Part shown: positions 1 through 6,869 of the stretch, piece by piece
Layout: the number at the start of each line of letters is the position of its first letter
Numbering within the stretch: position 1 is the stretch's first letter
NCBI GenBank assembly: GCA_035403465.1
Contig: DAONFG010000062.1
Location: forward strand, 1-13,998
Source of the DNA: JAAYBQ01 sp035403465
Lineage (GTDB): Bacteria > Spirochaetota > UBA4802 > UBA5550
Direction of reading: 5' to 3'
DNA length: 13,998 nucleotides
Translations under genes and position numbers: made by a program
Notes under the pieces: model-generated
What the model saw: the letters and a program-made list of their open reading frames with translations, nothing else
Databases searched by the model: none
What the model was told of the DNA's origin: nothing

Positions 1-396
1 TGTCAGATTGGCAATATCCTTCTTTACGAGTTCTTTAATTTCGTCTTTTTTTGACTTGATAATCTCGGGAGTTATCTCAGGACCCATAAAATCCTTGAGT
101 GCCTGTTTTCCGTTGAATGTACTATTTTCAAGGATTTCAGCCGTATTTCCGCCCGAGGCAGGGGCCTTATCAAGCTGATCAATACCGTTGCTTACAGACT
201 GGTTTTTTGCCAGCGATGTCTGCAGATCCCTGATCTCTTTTTCTATGGACTCAACGCGTGAATTTACAATTTTACCTATTGAGACAGAATCTGTTCTGGT
301 TTCTTTTATCCCTGAGGCAAGGGATTCACTTTCTGTTTTTTTCTGGTTGTTGATCTTCTGGGCCTGTCCCAGGAGACCGTCAGCAGTAATTTTCAT
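1..396 (-). CDS. Partial protein of unknown function, N-terminal 132 residues
   Basis: This reading frame is open from the ATG at 396 to the left edge, so the C-terminus is missing. I do not recognise the family. There is no signal peptide or membrane segment. The protein starts MKITADGLLGQAQKI and is polar and rich in Lys, Glu, Ser and Asn. Residues about 40-70 have a regular hydrophobic spacing (VNSRVESIEKEIRDLQTSL), suggesting an amphipathic or coiled-coil helix, and the end of the visible part is strongly charged (KSKKDEIKELVKKDI). The start is supported by GGAAGG at 403-408, six bases upstream. The gene lies downstream of smc on the same strand, but more than 300 bp with hairpins separate them, so it is probably a separate unit. 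A structural or appendage-associated protein would fit the helical look, but that is only a guess. Confidence 0.7.
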   Translation of the reverse strand, partial: MKITADGLLGQAQKINNQKKTESESLASGIKETRTDSVSIGKIVNSRVESIEKEIRDLQTSLAKNQSVSNGIDQLDKAPASGGNTAEILENSTFNGKQALKDFMGPEITPEIIKSKKDEIKELVKKDIANLT

Positions 397-591
397 TTTA
401 CACCTTCCATTGTGTTTATATTTATATGTGACACTCCTGTAACAAATTTATACTTATATAGATGATTTGTCAATTATTTACAGGAAAACAGGAAGAAATA
501 TCATAATTATTTAATATTAAAATATGAATAAATAATGGAAATACTTAACCATTACGGGCATGATTAATGCAGAAGTGTTGAATTAAAAGTT

Positions 592-611
592 ATTCCCGGA
601 AAGACGGGAAT
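592..611. repeat. Inverted repeat, 7-bp stem
   Basis: ATTCCCG (592-598) is followed by a six-base loop and the exact complement CGGGAAT (605-611). It is the first of a group of hairpins lying between smc and the next gene. There is no T-run on either side, so it does not look like a standard intrinsic terminator. Confidence 0.6.
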
Positions 612-647
612 CTATTATGATACTATATGTACAGTATACGCCTATGA

Positions 648-672
648 ATTCCGGCTCTAAGAGCCGGAATTA
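648..672. repeat. Inverted repeat with 12-bp perfect arms, downstream of smc
   Basis: AATTCCGGCTCT at 648-659 and its exact complement AGAGCCGGAATT at 661-672 are separated by one base, so an RNA hairpin would close over a short loop formed from the innermost bases. It lies 46 bases past the smc stop codon in the direction of smc transcription. The following bases are not U-rich in that direction. It may act as a transcript-end stabiliser or non-canonical terminator for smc, or be part of a dispersed repeat. Confidence 0.7.
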
Positions 673-718
673 CACTATTTTTATCAGATTTTTTCTCTTC
701 ATACAGCCCATATAAATC

Positions 719-3469
719 TCACCTCTGACCGGTATCAACCCTGTCAAGCTTTGCGGAAATGAGCTTGGAAACTCCCGGCTCCTCCTGTGTAACACCATAT
801 ATAGACTCGCTGATTGCCATGGTCTTCTTGTTATGCGTAACAATTATAAACTGTGTGCTGCGCGCGAATTCCTTCAGCATCTTGACGAACCTGCCTATAT
901 TCTCCTCATCAAGAGGTGCATCTATCTCGTCAAGGAAACAGAATGGCGATGGTTTAACCATATAGGTCGCGAAGAGAAGAGCAATTGCTGTCAGCGCCCT
1001 TTCTCCTCCTGAAAGCAGGTTGATATTCTTGAACTTTTTGCCCGGGGGGCGCACCATTATATCAATACCGCTCTCAAGAACATTCTCAAGGTCAATAATC
1101 TCAAGGAATGCCTCGCCTCCTTCAAACAGGCGCTTGAAAACCTCGGCAAAATTCTTCTGGATATCCTGGAATGTTGACATAAACATATCGACTGAAGTTT
1201 TATTTATATCTTCAATAACGGAAATGATATCCTGCCTTGCTTTCTCGATGTCCGTCTTCTGGTCAATGTAATACTCAAATCGTTTCTTTAAATCGCGGAA
1301 TTCCTGTATAGCAAGGTTGTTGATCGGTCCAAGGTCCTGGATCTTTTTCTTGAAGTCCTGTATCTCATTCTGAAAGTCAGGCACCATGGACTCATGGAGT
1401 TTGACTTCATTAAAATCTGTGATCTTCTTTTCGTATTCAGTCCAGAGGTAGTCCTGTATGCCGTCACGTTTAAAGGAGAGTTCAACTGCTGCACGATCGA
1501 GAACACCTGACCTTTCAAGGACCTTTGACAGCTCCTCTTCGTCTTTGCGGGTTTCACTTCTGCGCTGAACGATGTTGTGCTCAAGTTCGCTTCTCTTTGC
1601 AACAAGTTCGGTGATCTCTTTTTTCAGGGCTTCACTCTTCTCGTTGAACTGGATAAGCTTATCCTCGGATTCCTTTATCTCTTTCAGTAAATCTTCTATG
1701 ATTTTATCAGTCCTTGACTGGTCCTCGTTAAAATTCTCTATCTGTTTTTTAATATCATCCATCTGGAGCACAAGGGATCCGAGCTGTTTGTCGATCCAGT
1801 TAATGTCATTTTCAAACTTGGCCAGGTCGCGTTCAATCCTTGTTATCATGCTGTTCACATTTTCAAGTTCGGCCTGCTCATTCTGTATCTGCTCATCAAG
1901 CATCACGTTATTTGCACGCAGTTCATCAACGGTTATAACCATCTCCCTGATACGCTTATCAAGGTTTTCCTTCTCGGCATGTATACCGGTCTTGTCAAAA
2001 AGTATTGACCTGAATCCGTCCTCGTAGCTTTCAAACTTGAGAATATTGTCTTTAAGTGATGTGATGTTTATTTTTTCAAGGAACATCCATGCCCTGTCAA
2101 CCCCCCGTTCCTTCAGTTCATCAATGGCATTGTTGAGGTTCATCTCGATGGCGCTAAGTTCATCTTCGATAATACGCTTAACATCCTGGCGCTCCGTCTC
2201 GGAATCTTCGAGTTCGATCTTTCTTTTTTCAATCGCATCAACAAGTTTTTTTATTACGACCTCGAGCGCCTCCCTGAACTTGCGCAGGTTTATCTCGGTC
2301 TCTTTGATTATCCTGTTGTTTTCCTCGATCCTGTCCCGGGCTGCGTGTATGGTATATATCTTTTTCTTGCGTGTTTCAAAAAATTCGGCAAGCTTCTGTT
2401 TGTCAATGGCGATCCGTGCGCGCAGTTCAACTGCAGATTCCTCGCTTTTTTTCTTCTCGATGGCAAGGCGTTCCATGTTCTCGGACCGTTCCTCGATCTT
2501 CTTCAGTATGTTCTTCTTCCTGCTCTGGTTATCATCGACAAGGCGGCGGTTCTTTTCGGTCGAAATATCTATTGTTTCACGTCTTACACGGTATGCATCG
2601 AGCTTCTTCTCTATCTCAAAAAGCTGGTACTGTAAATCGTTCTTCTTTTTTTCATCCTTCTCGTTTTCGGCGGATATCCTTGATACGCGTCCGGAGATCT
2701 CCTCGCGGCTTTTCTTCAGCTTTTCGATATCCTCCTGGTTCTTGTCAAACTTCCGCACCAGGTCCCTGTACTTGAGAAGACTGAGCTTTATATCGACCTC
2801 GGACAGTCTCCCTTTAAAATTAAGGAACTCCTTGGTCTTTTCGGCCTGTTTTGATTTGAGGTCCTTTTCCCTTTCAATTTCTTTTATTATATCATTGATA
2901 CGATTCAGGTTTTCTCCAGTATCCTGCAGCTTCTTGAGCGATTCCCTCTTCTGCATTTTATAGCGCGATATACCGGCAGCCTCCTCGAAAAGGTAGCGCC
3001 GGTCCTCTGCCTTTGTTGACAGGATAAGGTCCATCTTCCCCTGTTCAAGCACGGAATATGCAGACTTGCCGATACCGGTATCCATGAACAGCTTGTCGAT
3101 GTCCTTAAGCCGCACGGGAGATTTATTGATCAGGTATTCGGATTCACCGTCACGGAAGATCCTTCTGCTTACAGTTATAGTATCAGAATCAAAATCAAGT
3201 ATCCTGTTGGTATTATCTATGGTAAGAGCAACCTCAGCCAGGGAAAGGGCTTTCCGCTGGTCGGTACCTGAAAATATAATATCCTCCATCGTCTGTCCGC
3301 GGATATTTTTTGCCTGTTTTTCGCCCAGGACCCATTTGACAGCGTCGACAACATTAGACTTACCACAGCCGTTAGGCCCGACAATAGCAGTAATCCCGGA
3401 TTCAAACTCAACATTTGTTTTATCCGCGAAAGATTTAAACCCGAACATTTCCATCGATTTAAGAAACAT
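719..3469 (-). CDS. smc: Chromosome segregation protein SMC, short form without a recognisable hinge
   Basis: This is an SMC-family ATPase, the core of the bacterial condensin that organises and segregates the chromosome, normally together with ScpA and ScpB. The 916-residue protein has all head-domain motifs: Walker A GPNGCGKSN at 31-39, the conserved FEEAAGISRYK stretch at 161-171, the ABC signature LSGGER from 819, Walker B FCFLDEID at 843-850, the D-loop PLDEEN just after it, and the switch histidine H879. Residues about 175-755 are almost entirely charged coiled coil. Typical bacterial SMCs are about 1,150-1,200 residues with a globular Gly-rich hinge in the middle. Here the middle (about 450-500, including SYEDGFRSILFDKTGI) is only a short break in the coiled coil, with no hinge-like Gly motif. 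To my knowledge short SMCs are common in spirochaetes. The start MFLKSMEMFGFKSF matches the usual SMC N-terminus. The ribosome binding site is weak. No scp gene is adjacent. Confidence 0.95.
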   Translation of the reverse strand: MFLKSMEMFGFKSFADKTNVEFESGITAIVGPNGCGKSNVVDAVKWVLGEKQAKNIRGQTMEDIIFSGTDQRKALSLAEVALTIDNTNRILDFDSDTITVSRRIFRDGESEYLINKSPVRLKDIDKLFMDTGIGKSAYSVLEQGKMDLILSTKAEDRRYLFEEAAGISRYKMQKRESLKKLQDTGENLNRINDIIKEIEREKDLKSKQAEKTKEFLNFKGRLSEVDIKLSLLKYRDLVRKFDKNQEDIEKLKKSREEISGRVSRISAENEKDEKKKNDLQYQLFEIEKKLDAYRVRRETIDISTEKNRRLVDDNQSRKKNILKKIEERSENMERLAIEKKKSEESAVELRARIAIDKQKLAEFFETRKKKIYTIHAARDRIEENNRIIKETEINLRKFREALEVVIKKLVDAIEKRKIELEDSETERQDVKRIIEDELSAIEMNLNNAIDELKERGVDRAWMFLEKINITSLKDNILKFESYEDGFRSILFDKTGIHAEKENLDKRIREMVITVDELRANNVMLDEQIQNEQAELENVNSMITRIERDLAKFENDINWIDKQLGSLVLQMDDIKKQIENFNEDQSRTDKIIEDLLKEIKESEDKLIQFNEKSEALKKEITELVAKRSELEHNIVQRRSETRKDEEELSKVLERSGVLDRAAVELSFKRDGIQDYLWTEYEKKITDFNEVKLHESMVPDFQNEIQDFKKKIQDLGPINNLAIQEFRDLKKRFEYYIDQKTDIEKARQDIISVIEDINKTSVDMFMSTFQDIQKNFAEVFKRLFEGGEAFLEIIDLENVLESGIDIMVRPPGKKFKNINLLSGGERALTAIALLFATYMVKPSPFCFLDEIDAPLDEENIGRFVKMLKEFARSTQFIIVTHNKKTMAISESIYGVTQEEPGVSKLISAKLDRVDTGQR

Positions 3470-3958
3470 ATATTTCCACTTCTGAATTATTTACTTTCAT
3501 GTATCAATCATTCTGTTATTCCGACAGAAGCCCCGGTACTACGATCCGGGTAAACTACCCATAATGGCGGGAACTTCATGATATAACCAGTTTGCAATGA
3601 AACTATTTACATTTCCGGATCCGGCATTTGTCAGGATAAAAACTGAACTGATACTATTTTAACAGACACTATTTATAATACCAGCCTTATCTTGAGATAA
3701 AACCCGCAAAAAAATGATAATTAAAGGAAGTTCAGGGATTGAATAAAATAAACAAAAAATTCAAATTGAGAAGAATTACTAATCCCATCATGATCATATA
3801 CTTAAAAATATACGCTTAACTTTAAGCAAGAAGATTTTTAAAGACATAAATAAAAAAATCAGTCACACGGATCAAAAAGTCAGAATGATCCGGCCGGATA
3901 TTAAAATAAAAATAAAAAATAATTGCCAGATTCAATGATTCTGTCATATAATTCGTGA
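3470..3958. other. Divergent intergenic region between smc and a lipoprotein gene
   Basis: This 489-bp region separates the minus-strand smc from the plus-strand lipoprotein gene, so it must hold promoters for both, but I could not identify a convincing -35/-10 pair for either. It is AT-rich with scattered GC-rich palindromes: CCGGATCCGG at 3615-3624, GCTTAA/TTAAGC at 3814-3827 nested inside a longer imperfect A/T stem, and a CGGATC/GATCCG hairpin running into a 12-bp palindrome at 3868-3899. No coding sequence is apparent. Confidence 0.55.
3868..3899. repeat. Overlapping hairpin and 12-bp palindrome upstream of the lipoprotein gene
   Basis: CGGATC at 3868-3873 pairs with GATCCG at 3887-3892. 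The second arm overlaps the perfect palindrome ATCCGGCCGGAT at 3888-3899. The two structures are mutually exclusive as RNA. The element lies about 60 bp before the lipoprotein start codon in otherwise AT-rich DNA. It could be a protein-binding site or a remnant of a dispersed repeat, and nothing here decides between them. Confidence 0.5.
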
Positions 3959-4531
3959 ATGAACAGTAAATGGCTCCCCCGGATAATTATCCTCTCAACT
4001 CTGATTCCTGCACTTTATTCATGCACAGAGTCGGTAATAACCGAAGTAAAAAATGAAAATGTTCACGAATACATTAATTCAACAGGAAACCTTAAACAAT
4101 CAGGAGACAGGCTTGAAGAAGCTCCGGCATACGAGGTCTACTTCACCCTTGACAGGACAATTGAATGTATCAGCGTCTCCCTTGAAACAGCTAATGTTCC
4201 GGAAAGATTCACAGATGAAAGCATTCCGCAAAAGTCATTCTTTGTAATTGAAAAACTCATGGATATAAGAAACGGCGCGGACAAAACGCAGAAGGCATAC
4301 ATACAGATAGGAAAAAACTACAACAGCAGGTGGGAGGTACATAACCCGCTAAAGATATGCGGAAACACCGGAGACCAGGTATCACGACTGGGCGGTTCAG
4401 TATTCAGGATAAGATTCACAACATTTGACACCAGGCCGGTTTATTTTACGGTAACAGTCTACACAGAGGCGGGTGTAAATTTCGGTACTGATCCCGCAAT
4501 ACTACTCCAGGGAAATGTTCAGGTCAAATAG
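3959..4531 (+). CDS. Putative lipoprotein of unknown function
   Basis: This 190-residue protein has a lipoprotein signal: Lys4 and Arg8 before a hydrophobic stretch and then a lipobox LYSC with the acylated cysteine at residue 22. The mature part would be anchored in the inner or outer membrane, facing the periplasm or the surface. I do not recognise the family. The remainder is mixed polar and beta-strand-like, with alternating hydrophobic segments such as VFRIRFTTFDTRPVYFTVTV near the C-terminus, which suggests a beta-sandwich. Only three cysteines are present: the lipobox one and two more at about residues 59 and 123. It stands alone: smc is divergent upstream, and the next plus-strand gene is about 470 bp downstream. 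No strong ribosome binding site precedes the ATG, but the signal peptide begins directly at this methionine. Confidence 0.75.
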   Translation: MNSKWLPRIIILSTLIPALYSCTESVITEVKNENVHEYINSTGNLKQSGDRLEEAPAYEVYFTLDRTIECISVSLETANVPERFTDESIPQKSFFVIEKLMDIRNGADKTQKAYIQIGKNYNSRWEVHNPLKICGNTGDQVSRLGGSVFRIRFTTFDTRPVYFTVTVYTEAGVNFGTDPAILLQGNVQVK

Positions 4532-4557
4532 TACCGGCTGCCATTCTTAATGCGGAT

Positions 4558-4734
4558 TCAGTTTTCAGTCCTGAGCAATCCAGCTGTAACCGGAAAATAC
4601 TGTTCAAGAACCGCAATCGCAGCAGCTCCTCCGATCCTTCCGAGTTCCCTTGCCTTTTGAATTATATCATTTTTACTAATAATAAATACACCGCTTTGAT
4701 TGCTTTTAAAAGAAACACTAAAAAATATAAACAT
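4558..4734 (-). CDS. Possible small ORF or gene remnant, 58 residues
   Basis: A 58-codon frame runs from the ATG at 4734-4732 to a TGA at 4560-4558. The first 20 or so residues are low-complexity and hydrophobic and look like translated AT-rich spacer. Residues about 22-58 look more protein-like, with an amphipathic segment (DIIQKARELGRIGG), an Ala-rich helix (AAAIAVLEQ) and an ending YFPVTAGLLRTEN. Base composition is clearly less AT-rich across this second half than in the surrounding spacer. No ribosome binding site precedes the ATG, so it could be a true small protein with a different start, the decayed 3' end of a gene, or chance. I do not recognise it. Confidence 0.3.
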   Translation of the reverse strand: MFIFFSVSFKSNQSGVFIISKNDIIQKARELGRIGGAAAIAVLEQYFPVTAGLLRTEN

Positions 4735-4990
4735 ATGCCGAACATCTGGTACAAGTTATAAATCACATCAAGTCAAGCCAATTGGAGCTTAAAGACTCAA
4801 AAACAGCGGCATGAAACCTTATATAACCGGGAAAAGAGCGTTCTCACACCTTTTATTTTAAGGATTTATAACTTTTTTAATTTATTTTTATTGATTAAAA
4901 TTATATATTTATTATTAATATATCAAACATCAATTTAAGCATATTAAATGAGACATTCTCAATTAATAGAATAAGAATTAATAACAAACC

Positions 4991-4997
4991 TGGAGGG
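4991..4997 (+). promoter_or_regulatory. Strong ribosome binding site for the OmpL47-like gene
   Basis: TGGAGGG lies five bases before the ATG at 5003. It is the strongest Shine-Dalgarno match on the left half of the window apart from that of the MORN gene, and suggests high translation of an abundant envelope protein. Confidence 0.75.
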
Positions 4998-5002
4998 TTT
5001 AA

Positions 5003-6067
5003 ATGAAAAAATTATCATTACTGATGATATGTCTATTTTCTGCTTTCGTATTCTTTTCAAATGCAGCAATATCTCAGGATACGGGAACCGGTACAACAGA
5101 ACATGTTACTGCTGAGGATACAACAGTAGACCATGTTGAGAAAGTATATGACAAGGCGGACATACAGTCACTTAAAGGTACACCAAAATCATACACAGAC
5201 GGATATAACACTTATATCAATGATAAAGTTAAATTCCAGATTTCAGACATTGATAATATCATGCAGGATTCAATTTTCTATAAAATTGATAGTGCTGAAG
5301 AGGTAAAATACACCGGGCCTTTTTCAATCACCGATGAAGGAACACATCTTGTACAGTACTACAGTGTTGATAAAATGGGCAACAAGGAAACAGTCAAAAA
5401 TATCAATGTAATAGTTGATAAAACAGCTCCCGAAGTAGTTGTGACAATCACAGCTCCTTTCGCAAAAACAAACGAAAAAATATGGGCATCAGAAAAATTC
5501 AGCTATGAATACATGATAGCGGCAAAAGACAATCTTTCAGGTGTAGCGGCTGTTCAGTATACAGAGGGTGTGACCGAATACAGGGAATACATGAAGCCGT
5601 TTATTATCAATTCAATTACTCCTGTTAAAATTGCAGTGAACTCAGAGGACAAGGTTGGTAATCTTACAAAAAAATATACTACCAGAATACTCGATGAAAA
5701 CGGTATGCTTGTTGCTGAAAGCCTTGATGATGTTGCAATTGCAATCGATAAAACCGCACCTGCAGTTGAAATCAAATCCGACAAGGAACTCTTTGTTAAG
5801 GATACTGTAAAAATAGCATCCAAAGACTATAAATTCACCATAACAGCATCTGACCAGGAATCAGGAATTAAAGCTATCTATTACAGGATCGACAGCAAAA
5901 GTGAATTCATCCTTTATACAGGTGAACTCCAGTTTAACACAAACGGAATGCATAAAATAGAAGCTATAGCAAAAGACAATGTGGGCAATGTGAGCAATAC
6001 AGCAGTACTTGATGTATTCGTTGACATTATACCGTCTGACAGTTCAGTAAAATTCGTCACAGAATAA
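5003..6067 (+). CDS. Exported protein with three OmpL47/Ig-like repeats
   Basis: The 354-residue protein starts with a Sec signal peptide (MKKLSLLMICLFSAFVFFSNA) with probable cleavage around residues 21-25, then a Thr/Glu-rich linker to about residue 60. Three repeats of about 80-110 residues follow (about 68-145, 146-255, 256-345). Each is an all-beta unit that ends with a D/E-K/N-x-G-N motif: SVDKMGN at 121, SEDKVGN at 214 and AKDNVGN at 323. The first two are followed by the hinge-like DKTAP (139, 249). This matches the OmpL47-type beta domain described from Leptospira surface proteins and related Ig-like 'DxxGN' folds. The protein probably sits in the periplasm or at the outer surface. 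There is no lipobox, and no transmembrane barrel is obvious at this length. It lies upstream of the MORN lipoprotein on the same strand, and the pair is probably one transcript. The exact function is unknown. Confidence 0.85.
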   Translation: MKKLSLLMICLFSAFVFFSNAAISQDTGTGTTEHVTAEDTTVDHVEKVYDKADIQSLKGTPKSYTDGYNTYINDKVKFQISDIDNIMQDSIFYKIDSAEEVKYTGPFSITDEGTHLVQYYSVDKMGNKETVKNINVIVDKTAPEVVVTITAPFAKTNEKIWASEKFSYEYMIAAKDNLSGVAAVQYTEGVTEYREYMKPFIINSITPVKIAVNSEDKVGNLTKKYTTRILDENGMLVAESLDDVAIAIDKTAPAVEIKSDKELFVKDTVKIASKDYKFTITASDQESGIKAIYYRIDSKSEFILYTGELQFNTNGMHKIEAIAKDNVGNVSNTAVLDVFVDIIPSDSSVKFVTE

Positions 6068-6082
6068 CCGGACTCTGAACAG

Positions 6083-6109
6083 GTGCTGATCCGCCCTGCT
6101 GATCAGCAC
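6083..6109 (+). promoter_or_regulatory. Intercistronic hairpin, 9-bp stem
   Basis: GTGCTGATC (6083-6091) pairs perfectly with GATCAGCAC (6101-6109) across a nine-base loop. It starts 15 bases after the stop codon of the OmpL47-like gene and lies 57 bases before the MORN gene start. No T-run follows, so it is more likely an mRNA-processing or 3'-end-protecting hairpin that sets unequal expression of the two genes than a full terminator. Confidence 0.6.
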
Positions 6110-6166
6110 TACCAAATCATCCGGAACCGCGGAAGTCAATGTGGTACCGGAAACAGGAGGACATTG

Positions 6167-6733
6167 ATGAAAATTAAGAATATCATATTAACATCCCTTG
6201 TTGCAGCAATGACCGCAGCAGCTGTCTCATGTGCATCAGGCGATGAGAATCTGAGAGTTAAGTCATACGGCGACGGAGTTAAATGCACAGAAGGCGACTG
6301 TCTTAAAGGTTCAGGGAAGATAGTATTCCCCAAAGGTGAAGAATACACAGGCGAATTTAACAATAACGTGCTTGCCGGGAACGGTGTGATGTCGTGGCCT
6401 GATGGATCAAAGTATACTGGTACTTATGATGCTAACCTGCGTAACGGCGAAGGCACTTATGTTTACCCTAACGGTGATACTTATAAAGGATCATTTAAGA
6501 ACAACAAAAAAGAGGGCAAGGGCGAGTATAGGTGGAAAGACGGTGATGTTTACAACGGTGAATGGAAAGAAGGCAAACAGAACGGTCTTGGCGTTTACAC
6601 ATGGGCAAACGGCGTTGTTTATGACGGCGAATGGAAAGACGGTCAACTGAACGGCAAGGGTAAACTTAAATGGACTGACGGTTCTGTGTTATCCGGAGTT
6701 TTTGAAAACAATAAACTTGTAAGCGAACAGTAA
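6167..6733 (+). CDS. MORN-repeat lipoprotein
   Basis: The start is placed at ATG 6167, not at an in-frame GTG at 6083, for two reasons: AGGAGG at 6155-6160 lies six bases before it, and a signal sequence (MKIKNIILTSLVAAM) begins exactly there. This gives 188 residues. A relaxed lipobox AVSC puts the acylated cysteine at 22, as in spirochaete lipoproteins. After a short linker with Cys40 and Cys45 come MORN repeats with a strict 23-residue period beginning at Y60, Y83, Y106, Y129 and Y152, plus a partial sixth at 175. The pattern is YxGE(W/F)xxGxxxGxGxxxWxDG. MORN repeats form extended beta-hairpin ladders. In bacteria they are often envelope proteins of unknown role, so scaffolding or binding is inferred. 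The gene follows the OmpL47-like gene and precedes a strong terminator. Confidence 0.9.
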   Translation: MKIKNIILTSLVAAMTAAAVSCASGDENLRVKSYGDGVKCTEGDCLKGSGKIVFPKGEEYTGEFNNNVLAGNGVMSWPDGSKYTGTYDANLRNGEGTYVYPNGDTYKGSFKNNKKEGKGEYRWKDGDVYNGEWKEGKQNGLGVYTWANGVVYDGEWKDGQLNGKGKLKWTDGSVLSGVFENNKLVSEQ

Positions 6734-6809
6734 TAAGTTAATTATTACGCGAGACTGCGTCTTGCACTTGCAGGAACCCCTGCTGAAAATATGATTTGCA
6801 ATAAGTTAA

Positions 6810-6846
6810 AATAAAAGAGGCTGCCATGATGACAGCCTCTTTTATT
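6810..6846. terminator. Bidirectional intrinsic terminator
   Basis: AATAAAAGAGGCTG (6810-6823) and CAGCCTCTTTTATT (6833-6846) form a perfect 14-bp stem with a nine-base loop. The A-rich 5' arm and T-rich 3' arm give a U-tract in either direction. It lies between the convergent MORN gene, ending at 6733, and corA, ending at 6870, and can serve both. Confidence 0.9.
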
Positions 6847-6869
6847 ATTTTCGATTTACAGTAAAATGA

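Larger units (their letters stand above)
397..718. other. Intergenic spacer between smc and the left-edge gene
   Basis: No gene is visible on either strand. The part next to the left gene (about 410-560) is very AT-rich and would hold that gene's promoter, but I could not pick a convincing -35/-10 pair. The part next to the smc stop (592-672) holds a cluster of inverted repeats, listed separately. The region is free of convincing short ORFs with ribosome binding sites. Confidence 0.6.
4532..5002. other. Intergenic region with an AT-rich leader
   Basis: The left part (about 4558-4734) holds a small minus-strand ORF listed separately. The right part (about 4850-4990) is extremely AT-rich and is the likely promoter and leader of the OmpL47-like gene at 5003. 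TTGATT near 4890 is a possible -35, but no -10 at a proper distance stands out. I see no riboswitch-like conserved core and no terminator with a clear stem and T-run after the upstream lipoprotein gene. Confidence 0.5.

Noticed and set aside
188..442. Plus-strand open frame of 84 codons near the left edge
   Set aside because: It overlaps the minus-strand partial gene, which has a good ribosome binding site and a protein-like composition, whereas this frame has neither.
2037..2963. Long plus-strand open frame of 308 codons
   Set aside because: It lies antisense inside smc. The Ser/Phe/Leu-rich translation is what the reverse strand of a Lys/Glu-rich coiled coil gives, and there is no ribosome binding site.
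6083..6166. N-terminal extension of the MORN protein from a GTG at 6083
   Set aside because: The GTG lies inside a hairpin and the extra 28 residues would bury the lipoprotein signal. AGGAGG directly precedes the ATG at 6167.
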